A model generated the notes under the pieces. That model worked only from the letters and a program-made list of their open reading frames with translations, had not been told where the DNA came from and did no database searches. From Opitutales bacterium (GTDB taxonomy: Bacteria > Verrucomicrobiota > Verrucomicrobiia > Opitutales > UBA953), in the NCBI GenBank assembly GCA_017935025.1, contig JAGBIL010000035.1:1-64000 (forward strand): DNA of 64,000 nt. The letters run 5' to 3'. This document shows positions 44,937-52,608 of the stretch, one piece after another. Position 1 is the stretch's first letter, and every line of letters begins with the position of its first letter. A program made the translations under genes and the position numbers.

Positions 44937-47900
44937 ATGAAGCGTATCTTTGTCGAAAAAAAAGCGGCATTCCGCGAACAAACGAAACACGTCCTCCAAG
45001 ACCTCCGCGAATCGCTCGGCTTGCCCGGGCTGGCTGACCTGCGTATCGCGCAACGCTACGACATCGACGGTCTCGGCGATGAAGACTTCCGCAAGACGCT
45101 CCCGACGATTTTTGCGGAACCGCAAGTCGACGACGTATTTGAAGACACGCTCCCGTGCGGCGAAAGCGACACGGTTTTTGCCGTGGAGTATTTGCCCGGT
45201 CAATTTGACCAGCGCGCAGACTCCGCCGCGCAATGCGTGCAGATGCTCACGCTTAAAGAACGCCCGCTGATTGCCTCCGCCCGCGTGTATGTGCTGAGCG
45301 GAGAAATCTCCGAAGAAGACGTTGCTCGCGTAAAAGCGTATCTCATTAATCCCGTCGATTCGCGCGAGGCTTCCCTCGACGTTCCCGCGACGCTCAAGCA
45401 GGAAATTCCCGCTCCCGCCGCAATTCCGAGCATTGAAAACTTTTCTCAAAAAACGCCGGCGGAACTTTCTGCGCTTCGCAAAGAGCTCGGTTTGGCTATG
45501 AGCGATGCGGATCTCGCATTTGTCCAAAAATATTATCGCGACGAAGAACACCGTGAACCGACGCTGACGGAAGTTCGCGTGCTCGACACGTACTGGTCGG
45601 ACCACTGCCGCCACACAACGTTCCTCACGCGCCTGAACAACGTTACTTTCGACAAATCTCCGCTCGTTTCGCCCGTCGAAAAAGCGTGGAAAAACTATCT
45701 CGAACTGCGCGAAGCGCTCGGACGCGGAGACAAAACCGTTTGCCTGATGGACGTAGCCTTGCTCGCCATGCGGGAACTCAAAAAACAGGGCAAGCTCGAC
45801 GACCTCGAAGTTTCCGAAGAAATTAACGCCGCCTCCATCGTCGTTCCCGTTACCGTTGACGGCGTGACGGAAGATTGGCTCGTGATGTTCAAAAACGAAA
45901 CGCACAATCACCCGACGGAAATCGAACCTTTCGGCGGCGCGGCAACTTGCCTCGGCGGTGCGATTCGCGACCCGCTTTCCGGACGCAGTTACGTTTATCA
46001 GGCGATGCGCGTTACCGGAGCGGCGGACCCTCGCGTTCCTTTTGCCAAAACGATTCCCGGCAAACTTCCGCAACGCAAAATCGTACGCGGCGCGGCGCAG
46101 GGCTACTCGTCTTACGGGAACCAAATCGGTCTTGCGACGGGAATGGTTCACGAAATTTACCACCCGGGTTACGTCGCCAAACGCTTGGAAATCGGTGCCG
46201 TCGTTGCAGCCGGTTTGAAGAAAAACGTTGTGCGAGGAACGCCCGCCCCCGGCGACATCATCGTCCTCGTCGGCGGCCGCACGGGGCGCGACGGTATCGG
46301 CGGCGCGACCGGTTCCTCTAAGGAGCACACGGAAAAGGCCCTCGAAAACAGCGCCGAAGTCCAAAAGGGCGACGCTCCGACCGAACGCAAACTCCAGCGT
46401 CTTTTCCGCGACGCGGAAGTTTCCCGCCTCATCAAGCGCTGTAACGACTTCGGTGCCGGCGGCGTTTCCGTGGCAATCGGAGAGCTCGCGCCGTCGCTCG
46501 ACATTCATCTCGACCGCGTTCCGCGCAAATACGAAGGCTTGAACGGGACGGAGCTTGCGATTTCCGAATCGCAGGAACGCATGGCTGTCGTTATCGATCC
46601 CGCGGATTTGGAAAAATTCCGTGCCGCCGCCGAACGCGAAAATTTGGAATCCACGCACGTCGCCGACGTTACCGATACCGGACGCCTGCGCATGTTCTGG
46701 CAAGGGAACACGATTGTCGACCTGCTCCGTGCATTTCTTGACACCAACGGAGCAACCCAGGAAGCCGATGCGCACGTTTGCGCTCCCGATCCGACGAAAA
46801 ACCCGATGCACCCGAAACCGCTTTGGAACAACGACGCAAAAGCGACGTGGATGAACGTGCTCGGCGATTTGCGTTGTTGCGGTCAGCGCGGCTTAGTGGA
46901 ACGCTTCGACGCGTCCATCGGCGCGGGAACGGTTCTGCACCCGTTCGGCGGAAAGACGCAAACGACTCCGGTGGAAGCCATGGCGGCGAAAATCCCGGTT
47001 CTCGAAGGCGAAACCGACGATTGCACATTGATGAGCTTCGGCTTTGATCCGGAAGTCTCGAGCTGGTCTCCGGCGCACGGCGCGGCGTTTGCCGTTGTCG
47101 ATTCCGTTGCGCGTCTTGTCGCCGCCGGCGGCGATCCCTCCAAGGCGCGGCTTACGCTTCAGGAATATTTTGAAAAACTCGGCAACGATCCGAAACGCTG
47201 GGGTAAACCGCTTGCGGCTTTGCTCGGAGCGTTTACGGCGCAACTTGAACTCGGTAACGGCGCAATAGGCGGGAAGGACTCGATGTCCGGCTCGTTTAAA
47301 AATCTTGATGTTCCGCCGACGTTGGTTTCCTTCGCGATCGTTCCCGCGAAAGCATCGAAAGTCATTTCTCCTGAACTGAAGAAAACCGGAACTAAAATCG
47401 TTCACGTTCCCGCAAAGTTTTCCGCCGACCGTATGCCGGACTGGGCGGATTTGCGCTCGAAACTTTCGGCTTTGCACAAATTGATTTCCGAGGGACGCGT
47501 CCTCGCTGCCCGTACGGTGCGCGAAGGCGGTATCGCCGTCGCACTTACGGAAATGGCGCTCGGGAACCAAATCGGTGTCGTGCTGAATGCGTGCCCGGAC
47601 GGAAAGTTTTTCACGCCCGAATACGGAAGTTGGGTGCTTGAGGTCGAAGCAGACGAAATGCTCGACGGTTTGCCTCACGCTGTGCTTGGTATGACACAGG
47701 AGAAAGCCGATATTTCATGGCAGGGCGAATCCGTCCCGCTTGCGGAAATGCGAAAAATCTGGGAATTTGTGCTCGAAAGCGTTTTCCCGACGCGTGCCGC
47801 TCCTGCGGACACCGCTCCCGCGCCGCAAGTTTTCTCCTGCACGAAACGCGCCGTTCCCGCGCACGCTAAAATTCAGGTCGCCAAGCCGCGCGTTCTCATT

Positions 47901-48680
47901 CCCGTGTTCCCGGGGTCAAACTGCGAATACGATACGGCACGCGCATTCCGCGAAGCCGGAGCGGAACCGGAAATTTTTGTCGTACGGAATCTGACAACGG
48001 CTGCGGTCGATGAATCGCTTCGCGCGCTCGCGGAAAAGATTTCGCAAACGCAGATTCTCATGATCCCGGGCGGGTTCTCGGCGGGCGACGAACCGGACGG
48101 CTCCGGAAAATTTATCGCCTCCGTCTTCAAAAATCCGGCGGTTCGCGACGCTACGAATGCGCTCATCAAGGAACGCGACGGGTTGATTCTCGGAATTTGC
48201 AACGGTTTCCAAGCGCTGATTAAGCTCGGACTCGTTCCGTTCGGCGAAATTCGCGACATGGACGCAACTTGCCCGACGCTTTTCCACAACCGCATCGGAC
48301 GCCACATTTCCCGCTACGTCCACACGCGCGTTGCTTCGGTAAAATCACCGTGGCTTGCAAATGTAAATGTCGGTGATGTGTTCACCGTTCCCGCGTCGCA
48401 CGGGGAGGGTAATTTCACGGCTTCACCGGAAACGGTCGCGCAGCTTGCCGCTAACGGACAGATCGCATTCCAGTATTGCGATGCTGCGGGAACGCCGAGC
48501 TACGACATCGGTTACAATCCGAACGGATCTTACCAGGCGATTGAAGGAATCATTTCTCCGGACGGTCGCGTCCTCGGAAAAATGGGGCACTCGGAGCGCC
48601 GGGGAACAAATGTCGGGAAAAATATTCCGGGCAACAAGAATCAGCCTTTGTTTGCCGCCGGTGTCGCCTACTTCGCGTAA
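44937..48680 (+). CDS. purL: Phosphoribosylformylglycinamidine synthase, large single-chain form
   Basis: 1247 residues, the size of the long purL that fuses synthetase and glutaminase. Synthetase motifs include DTYWSDHCRHTTF, FKNETHNHPTEIEPFGGAATCLGG and GATGSSKEHT; the linker and second half-site follow with GGKDSMSGSF. The C-terminal class I glutaminase has MIPGGFSAGDE, and LGICNGFQ with Cys1088 as the nucleophile; SHGEG holds the catalytic His. It converts FGAR to FGAM in purine synthesis. purB is at 62504-63928. ATG 44937 has no Shine-Dalgarno. Confidence 0.98.
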   Translation: MKRIFVEKKAAFREQTKHVLQDLRESLGLPGLADLRIAQRYDIDGLGDEDFRKTLPTIFAEPQVDDVFEDTLPCGESDTVFAVEYLPGQFDQRADSAAQCVQMLTLKERPLIASARVYVLSGEISEEDVARVKAYLINPVDSREASLDVPATLKQEIPAPAAIPSIENFSQKTPAELSALRKELGLAMSDADLAFVQKYYRDEEHREPTLTEVRVLDTYWSDHCRHTTFLTRLNNVTFDKSPLVSPVEKAWKNYLELREALGRGDKTVCLMDVALLAMRELKKQGKLDDLEVSEEINAASIVVPVTVDGVTEDWLVMFKNETHNHPTEIEPFGGAATCLGGAIRDPLSGRSYVYQAMRVTGAADPRVPFAKTIPGKLPQRKIVRGAAQGYSSYGNQIGLATGMVHEIYHPGYVAKRLEIGAVVAAGLKKNVVRGTPAPGDIIVLVGGRTGRDGIGGATGSSKEHTEKALENSAEVQKGDAPTERKLQRLFRDAEVSRLIKRCNDFGAGGVSVAIGELAPSLDIHLDRVPRKYEGLNGTELAISESQERMAVVIDPADLEKFRAAAERENLESTHVADVTDTGRLRMFWQGNTIVDLLRAFLDTNGATQEADAHVCAPDPTKNPMHPKPLWNNDAKATWMNVLGDLRCCGQRGLVERFDASIGAGTVLHPFGGKTQTTPVEAMAAKIPVLEGETDDCTLMSFGFDPEVSSWSPAHGAAFAVVDSVARLVAAGGDPSKARLTLQEYFEKLGNDPKRWGKPLAALLGAFTAQLELGNGAIGGKDSMSGSFKNLDVPPTLVSFAIVPAKASKVISPELKKTGTKIVHVPAKFSADRMPDWADLRSKLSALHKLISEGRVLAARTVREGGIAVALTEMALGNQIGVVLNACPDGKFFTPEYGSWVLEVEADEMLDGLPHAVLGMTQEKADISWQGESVPLAEMRKIWEFVLESVFPTRAAPADTAPAPQVFSCTKRAVPAHAKIQVAKPRVLIPVFPGSNCEYDTARAFREAGAEPEIFVVRNLTTAAVDESLRALAEKISQTQILMIPGGFSAGDEPDGSGKFIASVFKNPAVRDATNALIKERDGLILGICNGFQALIKLGLVPFGEIRDMDATCPTLFHNRIGRHISRYVHTRVASVKSPWLANVNVGDVFTVPASHGEGNFTASPETVAQLAANGQIAFQYCDAAGTPSYDIGYNPNGSYQAIEGIISPDGRVLGKMGHSERRGTNVGKNIPGNKNQPLFAAGVAYFA

Positions 48681-48694
48681 AAGAAATTACGAAA

Positions 48695-48737
48695 AACCGC
48701 AAAGTAAATGCTTCCTTTTACTTTGCGGTTCCTTTTT
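48695..48737 (+). terminator. Terminator of purL
   Basis: Perfect 14-bp arms AACCGCAAAGTAAA (48695-48708) and its complement (48717-48730) enclose an 8-nt loop, followed by CC and T5. It is preceded by A-rich sequence, so it may also work on the other strand. Confidence 0.9.
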
Positions 48738-48745
48738 GTACAGAC

Positions 48746-48785
48746 AAAAAAAACTCCGTGTTCCCGTAGGACGCGGAGTTTTTTC
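48746..48785. terminator. Terminator of efp with an octamer core in its loop
   Basis: AAACTCCG (48751-48758) and CGGAGTTT (48774-48781) form the stem, with A-run before and T-run after, so it can act both ways. The 15-nt loop contains GTTCCCG. It is nearly a copy of the rpoD terminator at 22304-22341. Confidence 0.85.
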
Positions 48786-48804
48786 TTGCGGGAACGCTTA
48801 AGAA

Positions 48805-49368
48805 CTAAGCGCGACCGAGGTAGCTTTTGTCTTCCGTGCTGACGCGGATGATTTCGCCTTCCTTGATAAAGAGCGGAACCATAACGGTAAGACCGGATTC
48901 GATTTTGACGGCTTTCTGTGCGTTGCCGGATGTGTCTCCCTTAATCGCGGGCGGCGCTTCAACGACTTTCACGTTTACAGAAGCCGGAAGGTTTACGGAA
49001 ACCGGTTTTTCTTCGACAAAAAGGATGTCGTAAGACTGACCTTCGATGAGGAAGCCTTCGGAATCTTTCAGCGTAGATGCCGGAATCGGGTATTCCTCAA
49101 ACGTTTCCGCGTCGGAGAAAACGTAGTTGCCGTCCGCCTGGTAAAGCAACTCGAGCTGGCGGACATTGTTTTCGAGAACGTCAAACGAAGCCCCGATGTT
49201 GGTGCGGACGGGAATGACGCGTCCCGAAGCCAGCGAACGCAATTCCATTTGGCAGTAGGACGCGTTGTTCGGCGGAGTGCGAACTTGGCACTCGAGCACG
49301 AGGCAAAGGTCGTTGTTGTAGCGAATGATATTTTTACGCTTGATGTTGTTGACGGTGGTATTTGCCAT
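48805..49368 (-). CDS. efp: Translation elongation factor P with Asn at the modified position
   Basis: 187 residues in three beta-barrel domains. N-terminal KOW-like domain: NNIKRKNIIRYNNDLCLVLEC; the end has GDTSGNAQKAVKIESGLTVMVPLFIKEGEIIRVST, the EF-P signature. EF-P rescues ribosomes stalled at polyproline. The tip loop is RTPPNNASY, so the residue at the E. coli Lys34 position is Asn34, not the usual Lys or Arg that is modified. No epm, ear or ymfI-type modifying gene lies in the window. The predicted promoter is TTGACG (49416-49421). Confidence 0.95.
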   Translation of the reverse strand: MANTTVNNIKRKNIIRYNNDLCLVLECQVRTPPNNASYCQMELRSLASGRVIPVRTNIGASFDVLENNVRQLELLYQADGNYVFSDAETFEEYPIPASTLKDSEGFLIEGQSYDILFVEEKPVSVNLPASVNVKVVEAPPAIKGDTSGNAQKAVKIESGLTVMVPLFIKEGEIIRVSTEDKSYLGRA

Positions 49369-49445
49369 AGGATTGAAAGAAATTAAGGTCTAAAAATCTC
49401 AAAAACGCAGGTAAGCGTCAATTTCAAATTTACCTGTAAGGCGCT

Positions 49446-50036
49446 TTAAAAGAGGGTGCGCACGCCGAGTGCGATGAGTACGAGCCCCGCGGCGGTTCCG
49501 AGCAACTTCACGGGAAGTCGACGAAAAATACGCGTCGCATAAAAGGCGGCAAGAACGCAGAAGAATGTCGTTCCCGCGATAACGGCGGCGGGAACAAATA
49601 TTTTTTCGGAAAGAGGTCCTGTGGTGTTTCCGCTGAGCTTGGAGCAGGCAATTCCGGCACCGACGGCAAGCGCGTCGATACTCGTTGCAACTCCGATTGC
49701 AAAAATACTTTTCCAGCAACGCAACGCGCAATGCGTACACCCGCAACGAGCTTTGTCCTGCAACTCCGTCCACGCGTTATAGATAAACATCGCACCGAGC
49801 GCCAGAAAAACGGAAAACGCGAGCCAATGCGCCCACGCGCTGATGTAGCTGACAAACGTTCCCGCAGCAAAAAAACCTACGGTCGGCATCAGCCCCTGAA
49901 ACGTTCCCGTGACGGCTGCGAGTTTTAACGGGCATTTCCATTGGTGTTCCCGCGAAGTCAGTCCGCAGGAAAACGCAACAACGGACGCATCGACCGCTAA
50001 GGCCAAACCGAGACTCACTGCAGAGGGCGCATCCAT
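49446..50036 (-). CDS. mntP: Manganese efflux pump MntP
   Basis: 196 residues, six membrane segments. The two family repeats each hold an acidic motif in the membrane: GLALAVDASVVAFSCG in the first and GVATSIDALAVGAGI in the second, whose Asp residues bind Mn. A cytoplasmic loop in the middle is Cys-rich (ARCGCTHCALRC), which is not typical and might bind metal. It exports Mn2+. A Fur-family regulator is encoded 2 kb away. ATG 50036 is the start. Confidence 0.92.
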   Translation of the reverse strand: MDAPSAVSLGLALAVDASVVAFSCGLTSREHQWKCPLKLAAVTGTFQGLMPTVGFFAAGTFVSYISAWAHWLAFSVFLALGAMFIYNAWTELQDKARCGCTHCALRCWKSIFAIGVATSIDALAVGAGIACSKLSGNTTGPLSEKIFVPAAVIAGTTFFCVLAAFYATRIFRRLPVKLLGTAAGLVLIALGVRTLF

Positions 50037-50055
50037 TTTTTTTCAAAAAAAAAGC

Positions 50056-50772
50056 TCAAAGTGCGTGTGAAGGCACACAGGTACGCACGTCGATCAGGCG
50101 GGATTCAATTTCGGCAGGCGACATGGATTGAAGCGCTTCAAGTGTTGTTGCGTCCGACACATCGTGGTCGCCGGACGCGATACGGCGCAAGGCGGTAAGC
50201 GAGGCCCCCGGACCGAGCTTGCGTCCCAAATCGTGAGCAAGCGTTCTTACGTAAGTCCCTTTGGTGCATTCGACGCGAAAACGGACTTCGGGAAGCTCCG
50301 CGCCAATCACATCGAACGAGGAAATGCGGATAAAACGGGGCTCGCGTTCCGTTTCCTGACCCTTGCGCGCCATTTTGTAAAGCGGTTGTCCGTTAATTTT
50401 GATCGCGGAAAACATCGGCGGAGTCTGGTATTGGTCCCCGAGCATGGAGCGCATCGCTTCCGAAACTTTTTCGACCGTGAGCTCTGCGGGAACGGGATTT
50501 TCCTCCACGATTTCTCCGTCGGAATCCTGAGTGTTGGTCACGCGACCGAGGCGGAATGCGCCTTCGTAGATTTTCCCCTGACTCATCAGATATTGCGAGG
50601 CCTTGCACGCAGTTCCGACGAGGATGACAAGCAAGCCCGTGGCGAGCGGATCAAGCGTTCCCGCGTGTCCGACGCGGCGCGTGTGCAGAATTCCGCGTAG
50701 CTTGGCGACCACATCGTGAGAGGTCCAGCCCGTCGGTTTGTCGATCAGTAAAATTCCGTTAAAATCAGGCAT
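50056..50772 (-). CDS. truB: tRNA pseudouridine-55 synthase
   Basis: 238 residues from ATG 50772 ([20 protein letters not shown], the normal TruB start). [15 protein letters not shown] contains the catalytic Asp, and later [20 protein letters not shown] is diagnostic. The C-terminal PUA-like domain seen in E. coli TruB is short or absent, as in many bacteria. It makes psi55 in the T-loop of tRNA. Its first 8 bp overlap the end of the upstream membrane gene. Confidence 0.96.
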   Translation of the reverse strand: MPDFNGILLIDKPTGWTSHDVVAKLRGILHTRRVGHAGTLDPLATGLLVILVGTACKASQYLMSQGKIYEGAFRLGRVTNTQDSDGEIVEENPVPAELTVEKVSEAMRSMLGDQYQTPPMFSAIKINGQPLYKMARKGQETEREPRFIRISSFDVIGAELPEVRFRVECTKGTYVRTLAHDLGRKLGPGASLTALRRIASGDHDVSDATTLEALQSMSPAEIESRLIDVRTCVPSHAL

Positions 50773-51400
50773 CAGCTTCCTGTCTTTTAGCTTTTTTGTC
50801 GGCGATGACGAGTTCGCATTTTTCCAGAATCGCTTCCGAGCCCGCATATTTGTAATCGTCGATTTCCACTCTGCATGGACGACCCTTTTCGTTCTTGTAG
50901 TGAACGATTGCGATACCTTTGTTTTTCCATTTGCGGCGGTCGATCCCGAAGACGGAATCAAACCGGACAGACGTTTTTCCGTTAAACGGCGGAAATGCCA
51001 TCGTCAAACCGTCAAACGTTTCGTCGTTCGCGCGGACAACGCGCTTCATTTCGCGCAAAACCCATAGCAAAAATGCGACTGCAAGCACACCGAGCCCGAC
51101 ACCGAACTGCAATTGCTGAGCGACATTTTTCGGGTGTTTCGGAGGTTCTTTCGGGTCGCCGGAAAACTCGGCGGCGCACTTTTCCCAGCGGCTTGCGGCT
51201 TCCGCGTCGACAGCGTCTTCGGCAACGCCTTCTTCCTTCACCATTTCCACGATTTGCGCGTATGCGGCAGCGCCTTCGTTGTATTTCGGGTAGGAGACGA
51301 GCCCGTCGTAGAAAAACCATCCGGAGCTTCCCGCAATCATGAGCAAAATGATTCCCATGCGGTCGCGCCATTCGCGGCTGTATTTGGCTTCAAGATTCAT
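50765..51400 (-). CDS. Membrane protein of unknown function, two helices
   Basis: 211 residues. Helices lie at about 15-33 ([21 protein letters not shown]) and about 98-115 ([16 protein letters not shown]). Between them is an acidic segment ([23 protein letters not shown]) predicted outside the membrane. After the second helix a cytoplasmic beta-rich part follows ([36 protein letters not shown]), similar to PH-like folds in bacterial membrane proteins. I do not recognise a family. The overlap with truB suggests translational coupling. Confidence 0.7.
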   Translation of the reverse strand: MNLEAKYSREWRDRMGIILLMIAGSSGWFFYDGLVSYPKYNEGAAAYAQIVEMVKEEGVAEDAVDAEAASRWEKCAAEFSGDPKEPPKHPKNVAQQLQFGVGLGVLAVAFLLWVLREMKRVVRANDETFDGLTMAFPPFNGKTSVRFDSVFGIDRRKWKNKGIAIVHYKNEKGRPCRVEIDDYKYAGSEAILEKCELVIADKKAKRQEADA

Positions 51401-51445
51401 ATAAGAAATGTGTTTTTTGGATTTTTTTTTTGAGAAAAAGCAAAA

Positions 51446-51886
51446 TTAGGCTCCGGTTGAGCCGAAGCCCCCCGCGCCGCGGGCAGTTTCCGAAAGCTCG
51501 TCCGACTCGATTGTTTGGACCTGCGGATAGGGCATGATGATGAGTTGCGCGCAACGGTCTCCGACAGTGTAGGGCTTCGCTCCTGCGGGAACGTAAAAAA
51601 TCGAGCAAACTTCGCCGCGATATCCGGAATCAATAACGCCGACGCAGTTGGACATAATCAGCCCGCTTTTGTGTACGGAACTGCGCGGGAACAGCAAGCC
51701 GACGTAGCCGAAAGGAATTTCCATCGCCAAGCCGAATCCGACTTTGAGTTTGCGCGTCGTTTCATCAAATTCCACGGAGGTCGCCGTAAGGTCGAGTCCG
51801 GCATCGCCCGGTTTCGCGTACGCGGGAACGACGGCTTCCGGAACGAGTTTTTTCATACGGAGCTGGAGAGTAGTTGCGGTATTCAT
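51446..51886 (-). CDS. dut: Deoxyuridine triphosphatase (dUTPase)
   Basis: 146 residues of the homotrimeric class. All five motifs are visible: AKPGDAGLDL (I), PRSSVHKSG (II), GVIDSGYRGEV with the catalytic Asp (III), GDRCAQLIIMP (IV) and the C-terminal arm RGAGGFGSTG (V). It hydrolyses dUTP to dUMP and keeps uracil out of DNA. ATG 51886 is the start. An A+T element (TAAATTTCAAATTT) stands about 40 bp upstream. Confidence 0.97.
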   Translation of the reverse strand: MNTATTLQLRMKKLVPEAVVPAYAKPGDAGLDLTATSVEFDETTRKLKVGFGLAMEIPFGYVGLLFPRSSVHKSGLIMSNCVGVIDSGYRGEVCSIFYVPAGAKPYTVGDRCAQLIIMPYPQVQTIESDELSETARGAGGFGSTGA

Positions 51887-51967
51887 AATTTCCGTCTATT
51901 CAATCACAGAAAAAACGCCCAGGTAAATTTCAAATTTTGAAATCTCGAGGGCAACGTTTCCGCGAAA

Positions 51968-51999
51968 CAAAAAAAAGACAGGCAAACAATGCCTGTCTT
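51968..51999 (-). terminator. Terminator of the fur-family gene
   Basis: AAGACAGGC (51975-51983) and GCCTGTCTT (51991-51999) enclose a 7-nt loop; the A-run at 51969-51976 gives T8 on the minus strand. It ends transcription of the Fur-family gene. Confidence 0.88.
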
Positions 52000-52026
52000 T
52001 GGTACGAATACCAATTGCGACGGAAA

Positions 52027-52467
52027 CTACACGCAATCGGAAACAGCGGTTTGCTGTGCGTTACATTCTTTGCAAACGCCGCGAAGGTAGAGTTGCGTTT
52101 CGTTTGTGCTGAAGCCTTCGGGAAGTTGCATCGACGCTATGGCGAGCGTTTTATCGCAGAAAAAGTCAAAAATTTTTCCGCAACAGGTGCATTTGAAGTG
52201 CCCGTGCGGGCAAGTGGTGGCATCGAAACGCATTTCGTTTTCTTCGAGCGTAACCATCTGCGCGGCGCCGCGGGAACAGAACAGGCGAAGCGTGTTGTAG
52301 ACGGTTGTGCGCGAAAGCGTTTTGATCTTCTTGTAAAGCGCCTGATAGACATCTTCCGCAGTCGGATGCGTCGGATGCTCGGCAATGAATTTCAGGATGG
52401 CACGGCGTTGGCGGGAGGGGCGAATGCCGTGCTCGATAAGAACAGAATCGGGATTGTATTCGGTCAT
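52027..52467 (-). CDS. Fur/PerR/Zur-family metalloregulator
   Basis: 146 residues from ATG 52467 (MTEYNPDSVLIEHGIRPSRQR). The winged-helix part has LSRTTVYNTLRLFCSRGAA, the recognition helix of Fur proteins. The dimer domain holds metal ligands DATTCPHGHFKCTCCGKIFDF (HxHxxCxxC) and a final CKEC pair, so a structural zinc site is likely. Sequence alone cannot say whether it senses iron, peroxide, zinc or manganese. A perfect 6-1-6 palindrome lies in its promoter region, fitting autoregulation. It diverges from recJ. Confidence 0.92.
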   Translation of the reverse strand: MTEYNPDSVLIEHGIRPSRQRRAILKFIAEHPTHPTAEDVYQALYKKIKTLSRTTVYNTLRLFCSRGAAQMVTLEENEMRFDATTCPHGHFKCTCCGKIFDFFCDKTLAIASMQLPEGFSTNETQLYLRGVCKECNAQQTAVSDCV

Positions 52468-52501
52468 GGTTTTTTTTCTCAAAAGTTGGTTGGCGATATT
52501 C

Positions 52502-52514
52502 TGTAATGATTACA
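52502..52514. promoter_or_regulatory. Fur-family operator candidate TGTAATGATTACA
   Basis: A perfect 6-1-6 palindrome (TGTAAT, G, ATTACA) sits 35 bp upstream of the Fur-family start codon, near the expected promoter. Its pattern is like known Fur, PerR and Zur boxes (for example TTATAATNATTATAA). recJ, on the other side, starts 95 bp away and has its own promoter. Confidence 0.7.
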
Positions 52515-52567
52515 TTATTGTTTCCTGCAAAATAAGAAGCAAGTCGTTTTTTTTTGCGTTCCCGCGC

Positions 52568-52596
52568 TTGCTTTCGGGTCCTCGCAATCATAGAAT
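52568..52596 (+). promoter_or_regulatory. Predicted promoter of recJ
   Basis: TTGCTT (52568-52573) and TAGAAT (52591-52596) are separated by 17 bp. The start of transcription would be near 52603, only about 6 nt before ATG 52609, so the recJ mRNA is probably leaderless or nearly so. Confidence 0.65.
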
Positions 52597-52608
52597 GAAC
52601 AAATTTTC

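Noticed and set aside
44850-46811. 653-codon minus-strand frame opposite the first half of purL
   Set aside because: No motif or fold is visible, the composition is that of an antisense frame in a G+C-biased gene, and the opposite strand is unambiguous purL.
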